Assembly (NCBI GenBank): GCA_021234155.1
Contig: JAJEKV010000070.1
Location: forward strand, 5,298,754-5,362,753
Direction: 5' to 3'
Length of the DNA: 64,000 nucleotides
Source: Isoetes taiwanensis
Taxonomy: Eukaryota > Streptophyta > Lycopodiopsida > Isoetales > Isoetaceae
Shown piece by piece: positions 35,704 to 46,251 of this stretch (positions are counted from its first letter, which is position 1; every line of letters starts with the position of its first letter). Below the pieces are notes generated by a model. That model was not told the origin of the DNA, did not search any database, and saw only the letters and a list, made by a program, of their open reading frames with translations. Made by a program: the position numbers and the translations under genes.

Positions 35704-36549
35704 TTGGAGGTTGACCAAGCACTTGCATGTGTCCAATTAGCAACAGACCCTAAAGCACAAAAGCTGCCTGTGAAAAGGAATACTAGAGCCTTGCCAATTG
35801 ACTTAGAATCTAGGCTGCTAGTCACAAGTGATGATGTGCTAGCAGCCAAGGTTGAGGCCCTTAGGAGGAAACAAGAGCTAGAGAAGATGAAGATTGAGAG
35901 AATTGAGCAGAGGAAGAGACTTATAGAAATGAGGAAGAAGGCAAGGATAGATGAGCTTGCAAGTAGGTTGGAAAGAAGGGCTCTGCTAAGGAGGTCGAGA
36001 AGGCAACAATGCTTGCATATGAGAAGGCAGATGCATGGAGATTAAGAGCATATAACTTCGGTTGGAAAGCTGGCCCCTAATTGCTAAAGAGATGTTTGGA
36101 GCTCCTAGAACTCTAACTAGTGAGGTTAGAGATGCAAGAGCACCTGCATGGCAAGGATAATAAAGAAGAAAGGCTATGTGCAAGTTGCAAATGCCTTGAG
36201 ATCTGATTTTGCAGGTTTTCATGATGCACAAGAGGAGTTTAGTGATGGGGACTTTGTTGATGTCCCATGGGATGAGCAAAGAAGGAGCCAAGTGGCTCCA
36301 TGTGACATTATACTTGACAGCCAGGACCCTTTCAATTATGAAGAAGATGATGTGTGCATACCATCGTCAATTGGTGAAGCTGGTCACTTGCAATCAAGAG
36401 TTCCATTTGGTGATGTTACTAACACTTGTCATGGCTTTGTTGCATGTGCTGGTAAGGATCAAGACATGCAAATTGAGGGAATAGTAGATGATAGTGATGA
36501 AGAGGTGCATGGCATTAGAAAATGCAAGGTGCTAACTTCCTTGTATTGA
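35704..36549 (+). pseudogene. C-terminal coding remnant of the Tigger-like element (basic coiled coil, then acidic tail)
   Basis: Two ORFs in the second half of the transposon. The first (35704-36045, 113 residues) has a long charged helix, VEALRRKQELEKMKIERIEQRKRLIEMRKKARIDELASRLERRALL, which should form a coiled coil. The second (36148-36549, 133 residues) is acidic and ends SDEEVHGIRKCKVLTSLY. An acid-rich linker (EDDREDEEDGEDVGEE in another frame, about 35480-35540) lies between the DDE part and these ORFs. They may be the C-terminal part of one transposase product or a second element protein. I recognise no domain. Confidence 0.45.
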
Positions 36550-36579
36550 TGCACCAATCTGAGGAGCGGGGAATAGCTT

Positions 36580-36639
36580 CCAAATTTTGTATACTGCTGC
36601 CACATTTTGTATAGTGCTGCCACATTTTGTATAGTGCTG
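36580..36639 (+). repeat. 20-bp minisatellite, three copies
   Basis: Three consecutive units of CCACATTTTGTATAGTGCTG (the first has two differences) lie just after the last ORF of the Tigger-like element. Confidence 0.85.
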
Positions 36640-38485
36640 CTAGTCACTAGAATGCTCACCAGAAAGGGCATCCCATTTTGTACATCCTTTTACTTGTAAT
36701 CCTAACTTGAATTTTGATGTTTTAATTGTGTTTCTTACCAATTTCCTTTGCTGCTGTGTGTTGTACAACAGATTAACTTGTATTAACTTGTTTGGGAGAT
36801 TAACTTAGGTTTCTCTTGCAAGTTCACTTGCCATTGCATGTTCACTTGTCATGAATGGAGGTAAGTCACACAACCATTTTGCTTTATGCAACCTTTTGTT
36901 TTTGGAGGGCAAGTAATTGTGGCTCTGCCATGCAAGTGGCTGCTTGCAGTTGCTTGCCCTCCCTTACTAATTGTTTCATGGTTGCCTGCAGGGGATGTTT
37001 GGGAATGGCAATTTTGTGCCATGAAGGTTCAATTCCTTCCATCCCCTATAACAGGCCTAGGTTCTTTGGTGGCGGTTGGCTATAGATTGGAAGACATAGA
37101 GGAATGATGGTAAGCACCTTCGGGTTGTTAGTGTGTCCATTAGTGCTGCTGTGTATCTCCATTTCATGCTCTAACATACACCAAATGTGGTGTTGCAGGT
37201 AACCAAAAGCTACATTGAAGGTAGCTATTTAGGCGGGGCCAATCATGGTCACAGGGCACCAAATGGGGTGATGAACCCCCCTCCACTAGGCAGCTTGTAG
37301 CTCTTAGGTTATAGGGCCTCTGGCTATGAAACCTACATCATTTTGTAGGTTAGCATCTGGCCTACATGTTGATCCAATTTTTTTTGCAATTGGACATAAT
37401 AGCTGCAAGTTATAAGCATTGGTGCCCTTAAAGGCACCAAACCTGGTCACCCTACCTTATATCCAAGATGTCCATGTTTGACAAGTTCATTTGAACTATT
37501 TTCAAATGTTGTAGATATCCTATTGAAAATATTATGTATGCTTTTCAATTGAAAAGTACATACACTTACAACAAATATATCTCCAGTTGCAGCCACAACT
37601 ATTATTTCTTTATCTCGATCGATTAAATTTGCGAAACTATATAATTCAAGATTGGTTCAAGCTTCAATGTCTCTCCAACCATGTGCCTTCGATTCAACTT
37701 GCACATTACCCTAAGAACTATAACCTTATCATCTTCCAGAAACTCTTCATTTGTTATGGCATGAACCACTCTCCTTCCATTTTCCCCCTGAATTCCATTT
37801 TCTTCTTTCCAGACTCTCTTCACGTCTCAATTTCGTTTATAACCGACAATGAGCATCATCACTATGTCTAAAGTGTGTTGAATTCATATGTTATTGTCAT
37901 TGCTCTTGTGCAAGAAAACATAATACATTGCACCAAGAGGAGTGAAATATTATGGATAATTACATCTGGTGACAGATCATGGTATTTGGACGAGCAAAAT
38001 TGGCATGGGGTATCTGAGAGCTAGACTAAATGAGTGAGACTAGATGAGTGAAACTTTTTGCCGCTAGAGATCTAGAATAAAACACGACATAAAATTGAGT
38101 AATTGTGTGAAAATTTTTGCCACCAGAGATCTTGAGTCGAGTTTAAATTTTGTCGTATAAGAAAGGCGGGGTATGCTAGGGGATATGCTTTGCACAACAA
38201 TGACGTCAGTGTATCTTTCTACCTTGATCTTCTAAGTGCAAAGAGGGTAATCATCTCGAGGGCACTTTACCTAAACATGGAGGAATATATCGTTATTATT
38301 TTGTAAGAGAGTAAAGACTGGAGCAGAAGGAAAGAGCTTAGAACACGCTATGTTTTTGAAAACTATTCTAGAATTCACGTAAGTGTTAGAGGTTCGTATT
38401 GATTAAGAAATGAATACTGAGCTAGGACCAATCCCTTAGGGCATCTCATCCTTATCTTGAACATCATTTACACATTCGTAATTTA

Positions 38486-38514
38486 TGCGCAGCAATGCTG
38501 GGCACTATTACTAG
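38486..38514 (+). mobile_element. Helitron 3' terminus (hairpin plus CTAG), second copy
   Basis: The same end structure as at 2220: GCGCAGC, loop AAT, GCTGGGC, then ACTATTA and CTAG (38511-38514) followed by T. One stem position no longer pairs. The upstream 30 bases (CATCATTTACACATTCG) also resemble those before the first copy, so both belong to one family. The element lies to the left. Confidence 0.65.
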
Positions 38515-38801
38515 TTTTTTGTATAAAGGTCTTGTATTTGCTTGGTACACATGTCCAGCCCCTCTGGTGGTTTTTTGCTTTCTCTCTACTTTTGTTACTA
38601 AGGCATTTTATTGGTGTTGTTTCTTGTAGGTTATTGCATCCACCTCTAGACATGATCCTGTCTTTGCAAAACTCCTTCTATGCCACTTCTCCTCCCACCG
38701 CTCACACTATATCTCTAGAGCACTGGCGATCGTTCCTTATTAGGGTTTTCCTCGAAATTCCAAAAGCGCAGGGTCTTTTTGTCACGATATGAAGTGGTCG
38801 C

Positions 38802-38916
38802 CATTTCTTTCATCATTGGTCTAGCCCTCTTATTGTATTTCATATTTACGAGGGTTTGACGACATTTCTTTCATCATTAGTCTAGCCCTCTTATTGTATT
38901 TCATATTTATCAGGGT
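38802..38916 (+). repeat. 61-bp tandem duplication
   Basis: CATTTCTTTCATCATTGGTC...CATATTTACGAGGGT is repeated once with three or four differences starting at 38863. Confidence 0.85.
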
Positions 38917-39782
38917 AGTCAAATGTTGTGCCTATGGTCGGCAACCTACTATGATCGGTTTGTGTATGTATATCGCAAGTCCTCATCGCGAGAATTCTTG
39001 TTGCAATCGTACGAGTCTTCTTATATGCCACACCAGCATTGATGGCGTTGACCACAACACGTGGACTGGATTTTCTATTAATTGTACTTAAGCTTTCTAT
39101 TGTACGTAAATGCAAGGTAACAATGATTCTGCACCAACAGCCAATGGCATGGTGCCATGTGGTAAGATTTTCTTTTAAGGAATGCAAAACAGAGTTTTAT
39201 CTGTTGCGATAAAAGTTTTACCATGGCATACCTCGTTTACCTTCGATTCTGGCTGTTCTACCCGTGATTCCGACTGTTCTACCTACCACTCTTCTTGATT
39301 TCACCTAGCAAAATCATTTTTACCTTGCATTTGCTTCTTCCACAACAAACCCTAGGCGTCATGTAGCACAGCTTTTCGCCGGCAACACAGTTTCTAGCAT
39401 AACCTTTGATCCAGGACTCCGTTTTAGGTGCGACTTATTGTGTTGGAAAGCTCTCTCCGGGATCTTTTCGATGGCGTATGGTATGCCCATATTTGGTTAT
39501 GTTTTCTATGTCAAAACAGTCCTGTTCCGGCCGGCTTTGGTAGGGTTTGCAGTATTGGATATTGTGTTTCAGATCTTTTAGATTAAGGCTTCCGCTTTGA
39601 TTTAACTTTTGTATATAGCCGCTTTGATTTCATTTAGAGAGCTTCACCATGACAAAAGGGCGATAATAAGGAGAGATTTGGTGTAAGGATGGCGGGGAAA
39701 AGAAAAAGCCTCCTACTCGGGAATCATTGTTTGCACGGGAGGTCCCTCGTCCCACAAGTGCTCGGTCTAGCACCAGCACTCC

Positions 39783-40686
39783 ATGGTCGGGGGGCAAGCT
39801 AATTCCGGTGTAATAATGGATTTGCCATCTTCTCTTTTTTGGTCCCCAAATGGCCTCTTCATATCGGCACAAGCAGGCCTCGGTACATTTACCTTCCAAG
39901 ATCGGGAGGAACTTCAAAGTGCTCTAGACACGCAAGTTCGGTGTTTGCCGCCTACACTTCGCGGACTGAGTCACGACTCATTCATTCTAAAGGGGAGGAA
40001 TGGCGGCCACATCTATGGCCAGACCGTCTATTGAGATGGACACACTTATTACAGTTAATACATGCCTTCGTTCCAGACCCTAAAGCCCAGTATATGGGCA
40101 CAAGTGATGCCTCAGTACAGACACTAGACACAGAATTACAGCCACAGAAGAAATATTATGTTGAAGCGGAAGTGGAGACATTAGAAAGGGAACATGTTGA
40201 GGTGGGCGTACAAACATCTCCACAATCCCAAGGGGACCAGGAGTCGCAGTGCCGAGCTAGCAGACAGGAGCAGGTTGCCTCAGTATCTTCTGTTACCAAG
40301 AGCCTGAACTTGCGTATTATAGGGGTTGCAGAGGCAGAAGATGATGTCCTTTCTAATATGGATGCGGCTTTGCATTTTTTCACTGATGTCATGCATGTGA
40401 AGGTTGGTGGAGTTGTCTCTGCTACTAGGGTGGGAGCGGCAAGACCTGATCGTCCTCGCCATCTTTTGGTTCGGTTTCAAGACACTCTTAGCCGCTTACA
40501 TGTTCTTCAGCATAGAAACCATCTCAGAGGGACTAGTTTCTCAGTACAGGAGGACCTCTATTGTGTTTGGTGATGGGGCCTAGTCTCTAGGTTTTAGATG
40601 GGCTGTTGCCCTTGCATGTGCCGTCCCATAACCCGTTGGGTTCCCATGGACGTAAAAATTCATCTTATCTTATCTTATCTTATTCA
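39783..40686 (+). mobile_element. LINE ORF1-type copy lacking ORF2, with (TCTTA)n tail
   Basis: The ORF 39839-40573 encodes 244 residues. Its second half reads SLNLRIIGVAEAEDD...ALHFFTDVMHVKVGGVVSATRVGAARPDRPRHLLVRFQDTLSRLHVLQHRNHLRGTSFSVQEDL, the pattern of LINE-1-like ORF1 proteins: an RNA-binding fold with N.RI.G.PE, then RVG....RP.LV.F, then a C-terminal domain ending in EDL. This is an RNA chaperone that packages element RNA. A short 3' UTR follows (GGGCTGTTGCCC) and then a (TCTTA)n tail at 40663-40685. No endonuclease or reverse transcriptase lies between, so the copy is internally deleted or a non-autonomous derivative. An overlapping frame (39783-40034) may hold the true N-terminus after a frame change. 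The open second half suggests a fairly young copy. Confidence 0.6.
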
Positions 40687-40897
40687 CGTTGCAAGGATGA
40701 CCTGCTGCTGCAAATTCCAGGATGTCAGCAGTGCCTCCGCAGCAGCAGGTCATGCCTGTATACTGCATACTTATGTGATGGCCCATAGGATGCATGATGA
40801 ACATGATGAGTGCAAAGAGAGAACCCATCCATTTATTTCTTTAGAGATGATGATATTGTTGCATTTAAATATTAAATTTAATCGATCACACTCTTGC

Positions 40898-41046
40898 CAT
40901 TTCTTGATTGTACTATATAATTTGCTGTTCTTAATATTTTTAATACATTAATTCATTCCAAAGTGCAGCTTTATTTTTCCATTCATTTCTTGATTGTACT
41001 ATATAATTTGCTGTTCTTAATATTTTTAACACATTAATTCATTCCG
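40898..41046 (+). repeat. 86-bp tandem duplication
   Basis: CATTTCTTGATTGTACTATA...ACATTAATTCATTCC occurs at 40898 and again at 40984. A partial third piece (AAAGTGCAGCTTCATTTTCTCCATTGATTTC) follows near 41078. Confidence 0.85.
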
Positions 41047-41635
41047 TGTTTCTTCTAGGTCGTGAACCGTCAGGAATAAAGTGCAGCTTCATTTTCTCCA
41101 TTGATTTCTTTAGATAGTGAATCTGATACATGTCCAGAGGGGAAAGGTGGCTGCTATTCCAAGAATTCGACTAGTAGCACCAGATTATTTTATTAAAATT
41201 CCTCATATAAAGGGGCAAAGTCCCTCTCAAGGTGATTCCTAGCTGCTAAGTCAAAGCGTTCACTGGCCATGAGAAAAATGTTACTGGTCAAAGCAAAAAC
41301 CCACTGTAAAAGAGTAAAGCTGGCCTTTTCACCACATTGAATCATAAGGTATTTAAGGCGTCGCTTGCATTTATACATCAACAATTCTGTAACATGTGCA
41401 TGCATAGGTGAAATTTTGATGAGCACTTATAAAACATAGTGTGCAGCTCCTTCCAGAATGCCTGAGTTTAGAAAAATTAAAGAATACAACTGTTGCAAAA
41501 TTGTTATCGACGACATGCAAAAATAAAAAGCGCTCCCAAACTTATTTAAGCCCACCATTGCCCAAATTGTTAGGAGTTCAGGAAGTATCAGAACAAACTC
41601 CAGGCACTGGAAGTGTTATTGCTACCACTGCAGTC
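41047..41635. other. Region downstream of cytochrome c1
   Basis: This stretch holds the presumed 3' UTR and cleavage region of the minus-strand cytochrome c1 gene. An AATAAA-like hexamer on the minus strand lies near 41189-41195, about 445 bases past the stop, but I cannot say whether it is the one used. ORFs here show no recognisable protein. Confidence 0.35.
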
Positions 41636-44021
41636 TCAATTCACAACATCGAACACCAATCTCCTGGTTTTGTATATTGACCACTTCCACCTGTAGTAAT
41701 ATACAGCTTGAAAAAAGACTAGTGACAAGATAAATATAAGCTTCAATCCCATCTGCAAATAAGTTCATTCTTATTAGAGCATGCCCCAAATCAAGTTGTA
41801 TAAAATTATGGCAGATTCAAGAGACAAATGGCTTACCAGTTTCCTCTCCTCCATTTCAGGCTCTGCTGCCCATGCAAGGAAAGTCGTAACATCCTTTCCC
41901 ATCTGTAAATTGGTTGATCCGCCATGTCAGATCCAACCATCATCATCCTCATCATCATAATAAAGTAGTCAAACATTGACCTGTGATGCTGTTGCAGGTG
42001 TGCCATCCTCATATTCCACTCCCCCATCTACAAGCATTTTGGGCATAGCAATAGCTCCACCAGGAAAATATGGATTGTAATGCAGTCCTTCACGTATCTG
42101 AACAACACATTATGCACATTACAAATGGCATATTTTAAACAAATATTGCAAAAACTCTGGTAGCAATAAACATATCAACCAATTCCAGAAGCCATTTTCA
42201 TATAGAGTGTTATACCATCAGCAACCAAAATTGCCCCTTGAATAAGAAGATACCACTCACCGATACTCCAGCAGGAGGATCACGATATCCAGTAAGCAAA
42301 GAGAAAACATAATTATGGCCATCAAAACGCGCCTGGAAATATGAGACAGTGTTAGTTATTGAGGTAGCCAACCAAACAATCAAATGGGTAATATATGCAC
42401 CTTTGTTATCAAACTCAAATCAGGAGGATATGCACCTCCATTAGCAAATCGAGCAGCCTGTTCATTTGGATATGGGTTTGGAAGACGGTCACTTAATCTC
42501 CCAGGACGCAAGTACATCTCCCCCTCATCGTTAGGACCATCTTGTACTTCAGTTTCTGCTGCAATAGCCTTTACTTCGTCCTCTGTATATGCAACACCTA
42601 CAAGGTCGCGATATGATATCAATGACATGCTGTGACAAGCTGCGCACACCTGCTGATATACCTGATGGCCACGACGAATCCTGTAAAGCTAACTCTGATT
42701 AGACAATAACAGATAATTTCAAGGGAAGCTATGAAACGGAAGTCTTAAAATGTATAGCACCATATGATAATCTGATCTATGGTAAAAAGATGTGTTTTTG
42801 CTTTCATGCATTCTAGTTTGTTAAAGCACACGCACCGTTATCCATTCTTTATAATGTTTCTGCATAGTCACAAATAGAGAGAAACAAGTCTTGTATCATT
42901 TGTTGTCTAGATGCAACATGCTTCGCAATAGAACTTAAATGGGGAGAATGCATACGCAGAATGGTCGTAACCACTCATAGGTCCGTTATGTGACCAAGGA
43001 TACTCAGGAGCATGCAATCCATGTTCAGCTTCATCTGCATAGGCCACACCATTAATGCCAGCCAATGCAACTGCACCAGCACCTGCTCCAAGATAGATGA
43101 TTTTTCGTGAAGGATTCCCATTATGCCCATTATGATGCTGCTCCTGGGCAGCTGCAGATGCCATTGGAGCAGTCTGAAAAAAACATAAAAAGTATTGTCA
43201 GTTTTCTAGATATTATCACATCACCAATTTTCGAATATCCTATAGTGCATCCAATGAATAGCAGATTTAGGGCAGCACTACTTTAATGGTGTATGGGGAC
43301 TTTGTGCAATATTTTTCCTTTTATCAGATGTAAAATTGCATGATATCACCTATAAATATCCTCTTTTCGAAAGAACTCATAGGGCTCTTGTGAATTATAA
43401 AAAATCTGGCACACGAAATTGTACGTGCTGCTTTCTGAGGTCTATGTAATGTCTAACAGAATTTATCAGGAACAGAACAAACAAAACCATATAACTTACA
43501 TTCTCAGAAAACATGCGTCTGACTGCTTGCTTCGCATCAGCAATGAGCGTATCACCTTGGCCATTACCTTAAAAAACAACAGCATTTGTTACGATACGTT
43601 GACACCCAAAAGAAAGGACACTTGGTGTTTTTCCCACTTTAACACGGAACAATCCTAAGCAGCATTCGCCAAAATCATAATAAACTTGTTTCATATTATT
43701 ACAATGCCAGAATGCATATAACATAGCCTTGCCCACAAACAGGTTCCTCGGATTTTCAATACATTGCAATTCACAATGAGGACATTAGTATAAAAGCGAA
43801 CCAAATAGCATTTTCCATTGGCTACAAGTCGGGGACTGCGATATGGCACTAAAATTAACAGTAAGATCTAGCAAACCTAAATGGATGAAAGGAATGAATG
43901 CCCAGATCAAGGCAGTGCAAGGGTAGAAAAAAGGAGACGACTTACTGTGATGTCTGAGCTGCTTATCCAGGACTGCTCTACAGCCGGAGAGGCGAGATAC
44001 GAGTTTCCCAATTGCACCCAT
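41636..44021 (-). CDS. CYC1: Cytochrome c1, haem protein of respiratory complex III, mitochondrial precursor
   Basis: Passes electrons from the Rieske protein to cytochrome c within the inner-membrane bc1 complex. Eight exons on the minus strand with GT/AG borders: 44021-43946, 43567-43500, 43173-42956, 42680-42401, 42332-42261, 42097-41981, 41902-41837, 41752-41636. Total 1014 nt, 337 residues plus stop. The start is the ATG at 44021; an in-frame TTG lies just upstream but there is no earlier ATG nearby. Residues 1-94 form a bipartite presequence: a basic region (VSRL, RRMF), a His/Asn/Gly-rich stretch (HHNGHNGN, 61-68), then a hydrophobic sorting segment ([17 protein letters not shown]). 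The mature start is probably near DEAEHGL (95-101). Haem c attaches at CAACH (133-137), and Met256 in AMPKM is the likely axial ligand. A C-terminal anchor ([18 protein letters not shown]) and the usual basic tail end in DVVN. It matches plant cytochrome c1 throughout and looks functional. Confidence 0.95.
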
Positions 44022-45238
44022 GGCTAGAGCTGGCGGCGCCGCCAAACGCCTCTAACTCGAGTTTGCTCTGCAATCGGAAAGAATAAGGTCCACGAACTAT
44101 CTTTATCCACGTAAGAAGCATCTCAGCCGTTGGCCTCTCGTGCCAAATATATCGCCCACGTATACTAATGTATGGCTTTTTGGCGGCTTACGTGGCAACT
44201 AAAATTGTACCCAATAGAAAGCTAGGCCTATCTATCTCTCTATTTCGTAGGCCTAAATCTATCTTTTGCTCTTTGTAACATTACCATTTTTTTTTAATAT
44301 ATTGATGACACAGTTCTTCAAAAAAAAAAAAAAACTCTATCTTTTCATAGTAGACTACACTTCCTCCCAATTATCTTCAACTTTGGCGTAGCATCATAGT
44401 CCAGAAGCTCCTTAATGCTGACTCCTAGGTAAGATCCCTTAAGAGTTGCCAGTCCTTTGCCCAACAATCACCCATGTGGCAGCAACTAATGCAGAGTGGG
44501 CCTTGGTCCCATAAGTAAAAGCTCGGAGATTCTACAAAACAAAGCGGGTCATTACATAGTGTCTACAAACAAAGATGTTTTGCAAAGTCTCGCAAAGCGC
44601 ACATTCTATGTAATACATGTTTATCAGCAAATGGCAAGCACTAAAATTACCTTGCTCTCATGCAATTGCAGTCATTTCTTACAAAAAGTTACGCATGCAA
44701 GACTTTGTCCATGAGGTATATTGCTTGACCTCCTATTGCAACACATATGGTGGTGCAATTTACCTTGTAGTGGAGATGGAATGACTGCTTTAGGGAGAAG
44801 CCTAATCTGGGAATTTTTAAAAAACATTAAGCCTATGATATAATTTCGCCCTATAATTTTGAATTAATGGAAGGTAATTCTATTGTATGAAATTGTGCTA
44901 TAAATAGATCCAAAATTGAAACTACGTGGATGCACTTGCATAGTGGCACAGAGAGACAGGCAAATAGATAATACTTTTTATGGCATACCACTGAAAAGAA
45001 TACTCCAAAAAAGTGCATGTGTATCGTAGAAAGACCTAAGAAAAAAAATCGTCACACCACCCGAATCTAGCTGTCCGAGAAAGCAATGGACTAAAACATT
45101 GACCTCACATGTATTACTTCCTTTTTATTGCAGCTTGCTTGAAGGAGAAACAAGCTATTTTTTAGTAACATGGGAGCATGTATACTAGTACAAAACAATG
45201 GGATCACAATCGCCTGAAGCAGTATCTAGCAGGGTTTA
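44022..45238. other. Upstream region of cytochrome c1 and intergenic DNA
   Basis: The first bases upstream of the cytochrome c1 start are GC-rich (GGCGGCGCCGCC at about 44030-44042) and presumably carry its 5' leader and promoter. I could not pick a TATA box or defined elements with confidence. Around 44286-44335 there are short T- and A-runs. Beyond that I see no gene or clear repeat. Confidence 0.4.
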
Positions 45239-45437
45239 AGGGTGCTTTCCCATGAGATTGGCGACCTGGAGATCTGGATCCAGGTCAAAAGCCTGAGCGT
45301 CAAGAAATGCTTGGTGATTACTTTTGATTCAGGTCAAAAACCTGAGTCTTTGACGTCGAGGCGCCCACGGGAACCTGCATGCCTTGATCTCGACCTCAAG
45401 AAAACCTTGAGATCAGAGGCCCATGGGAAAGCACCCT
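45239..45437 (+). mobile_element. MITE, 199 bp, with perfect 16-bp TIRs and TA duplication
   Basis: AGGGTGCTTTCCCATG (45239-45254) and its exact reverse complement CATGGGAAAGCACCCT (45422-45437), both flanked outside by TA. Internal smaller inverted segments (GACCTGGAGATCTGGATCCAGGTC; CTCAAG...CTTGAG) suggest a foldback RNA. Size and TA duplication fit a Tc1/mariner-type MITE, but the TIR sequence is not one I can name. Confidence 0.75.
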
Positions 45438-45508
45438 TAGAGTTGGTAAAGACATCACATTATAAATGTAGATTATCATGCCATATAGTATATGGATTTT
45501 ATATGGTA

Positions 45509-45537
45509 CTAGTAACAGTGCCCGGCGTTGCCGGGCT
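45509..45537 (-). mobile_element. Helitron 3' terminus (hairpin plus CTAG), third copy, minus strand
   Basis: Read on the minus strand: GCCCGGC, loop AAC, GCCGGGC, then ACTGTTA and CTAG (45512-45509) with T as the flanking base. The stem changes relative to the first copy are compensatory (an A:T pair has become G:C), so pairing is kept. The element body lies to the right, above 45540; no coding was found in it. Confidence 0.7.
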
Positions 45538-46251
45538 TTAGGAACAATATGCTATGTTGGGGATGAGGTGTTGCTAATGTCACTCTACACAAAAACAAAA
45601 GTGCAAATAACATGATAAGAGAAGCTTTATAATGAATACAATTTCTAAGTTATGAGCTTCTCTTGAGAAGGCAAATGATTTATCCCAAAGTTGTTATTGC
45701 GAGAAACACAATATTAATGGGATTTTTGCAATAAAGAGATTGATTTACAACATTGGACAAAATAAGCAATGGGTGTTAGTAGTGGGGAAATGCAATTTGT
45801 GTCAAACGGAACTATCAGCTCTTAGAAGCTATCAAGAATGCTAGGCATTTTTTAGAACATCCTCATGATGTATGGGTAACTATCAAATAAGCACTTACTA
45901 AAGCTTAATACTTGCAATAATTTCTACACATCCTGAACCTAAGGACTATGATTTTGAAGCTTGTGTCATGCGTGATGCAGCATACATAGATATTAACATT
46001 ATGCACTCTAATCAATATATAAGCTTTAAAGACGCTTCTTCTATAAGGACGCAAATTGAATACTCTTCAAACCGTGATTCAACATATAGTTTTGCTAAGG
46101 GACGACATCTTCACACGAACATACGAACATATAAGATAACTGGCATTTGAGAACTGTGACTTTTGATGTTTGTTCATTAGCCCATCGTGTTTCCACAGCT
46201 TCTGCTTTTGCTGCTTGAAACTTGTCAAGTGTGACTCCATGATGGAAGAGT

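Larger units (their letters stand above)
33577..37457 (+). mobile_element. Tigger/pogo-like DNA transposon with TIRs and TA target duplication
   Basis: The ends are AGGTAGGGTGACCA (33577-33590) and its exact reverse complement TGGTCACCCTACCT (37444-37457), each flanked outside by TA (33575-33576 and 37458-37459). The similarity continues inward (ATGGTGCC and TTGGTGCC). TA duplication is the rule for Tc1/mariner elements, and the coding remnants inside are of the pogo/CENP-B branch. Length 3881 bp. It carries a broken transposase (34098-35471), a further coding remnant (35704-36549) and a 20-bp x3 minisatellite (36580-36639). The long interval after the transposase is unusual for the family. 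Confidence 0.85.
30825..38514 (+). mobile_element. Possible Helitron spanning the nested Tigger element
   Basis: Bounded on the left by TCTTATATTATAATGTTTTA preceded by A (30825) and on the right by a hairpin-CTAG end followed by T (38514). Taking out the 3.88-kb DNA transposon at 33577-37457 leaves about 3.8 kb with no Rep or helicase motif, so it would be non-autonomous. The pairing of these two ends is inference; they could belong to different copies. The left part (31030-31700) has repeated AAATTTC-rich inverted segments, such as CGTGGAAAATTTCAG at about 31070 against CTGAAAATTTCCACG at about 31128. Nothing else is recognisable at 31.7-33.5 kb. Confidence 0.3.

Noticed and set aside
43785-44045. 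Extension of the first cytochrome c1 exon upstream to a TTG and downstream past 43946
   Set aside because: Nuclear plant genes start at ATG (44021), and a good GTAAG donor follows 43946; the downstream reading is intron.
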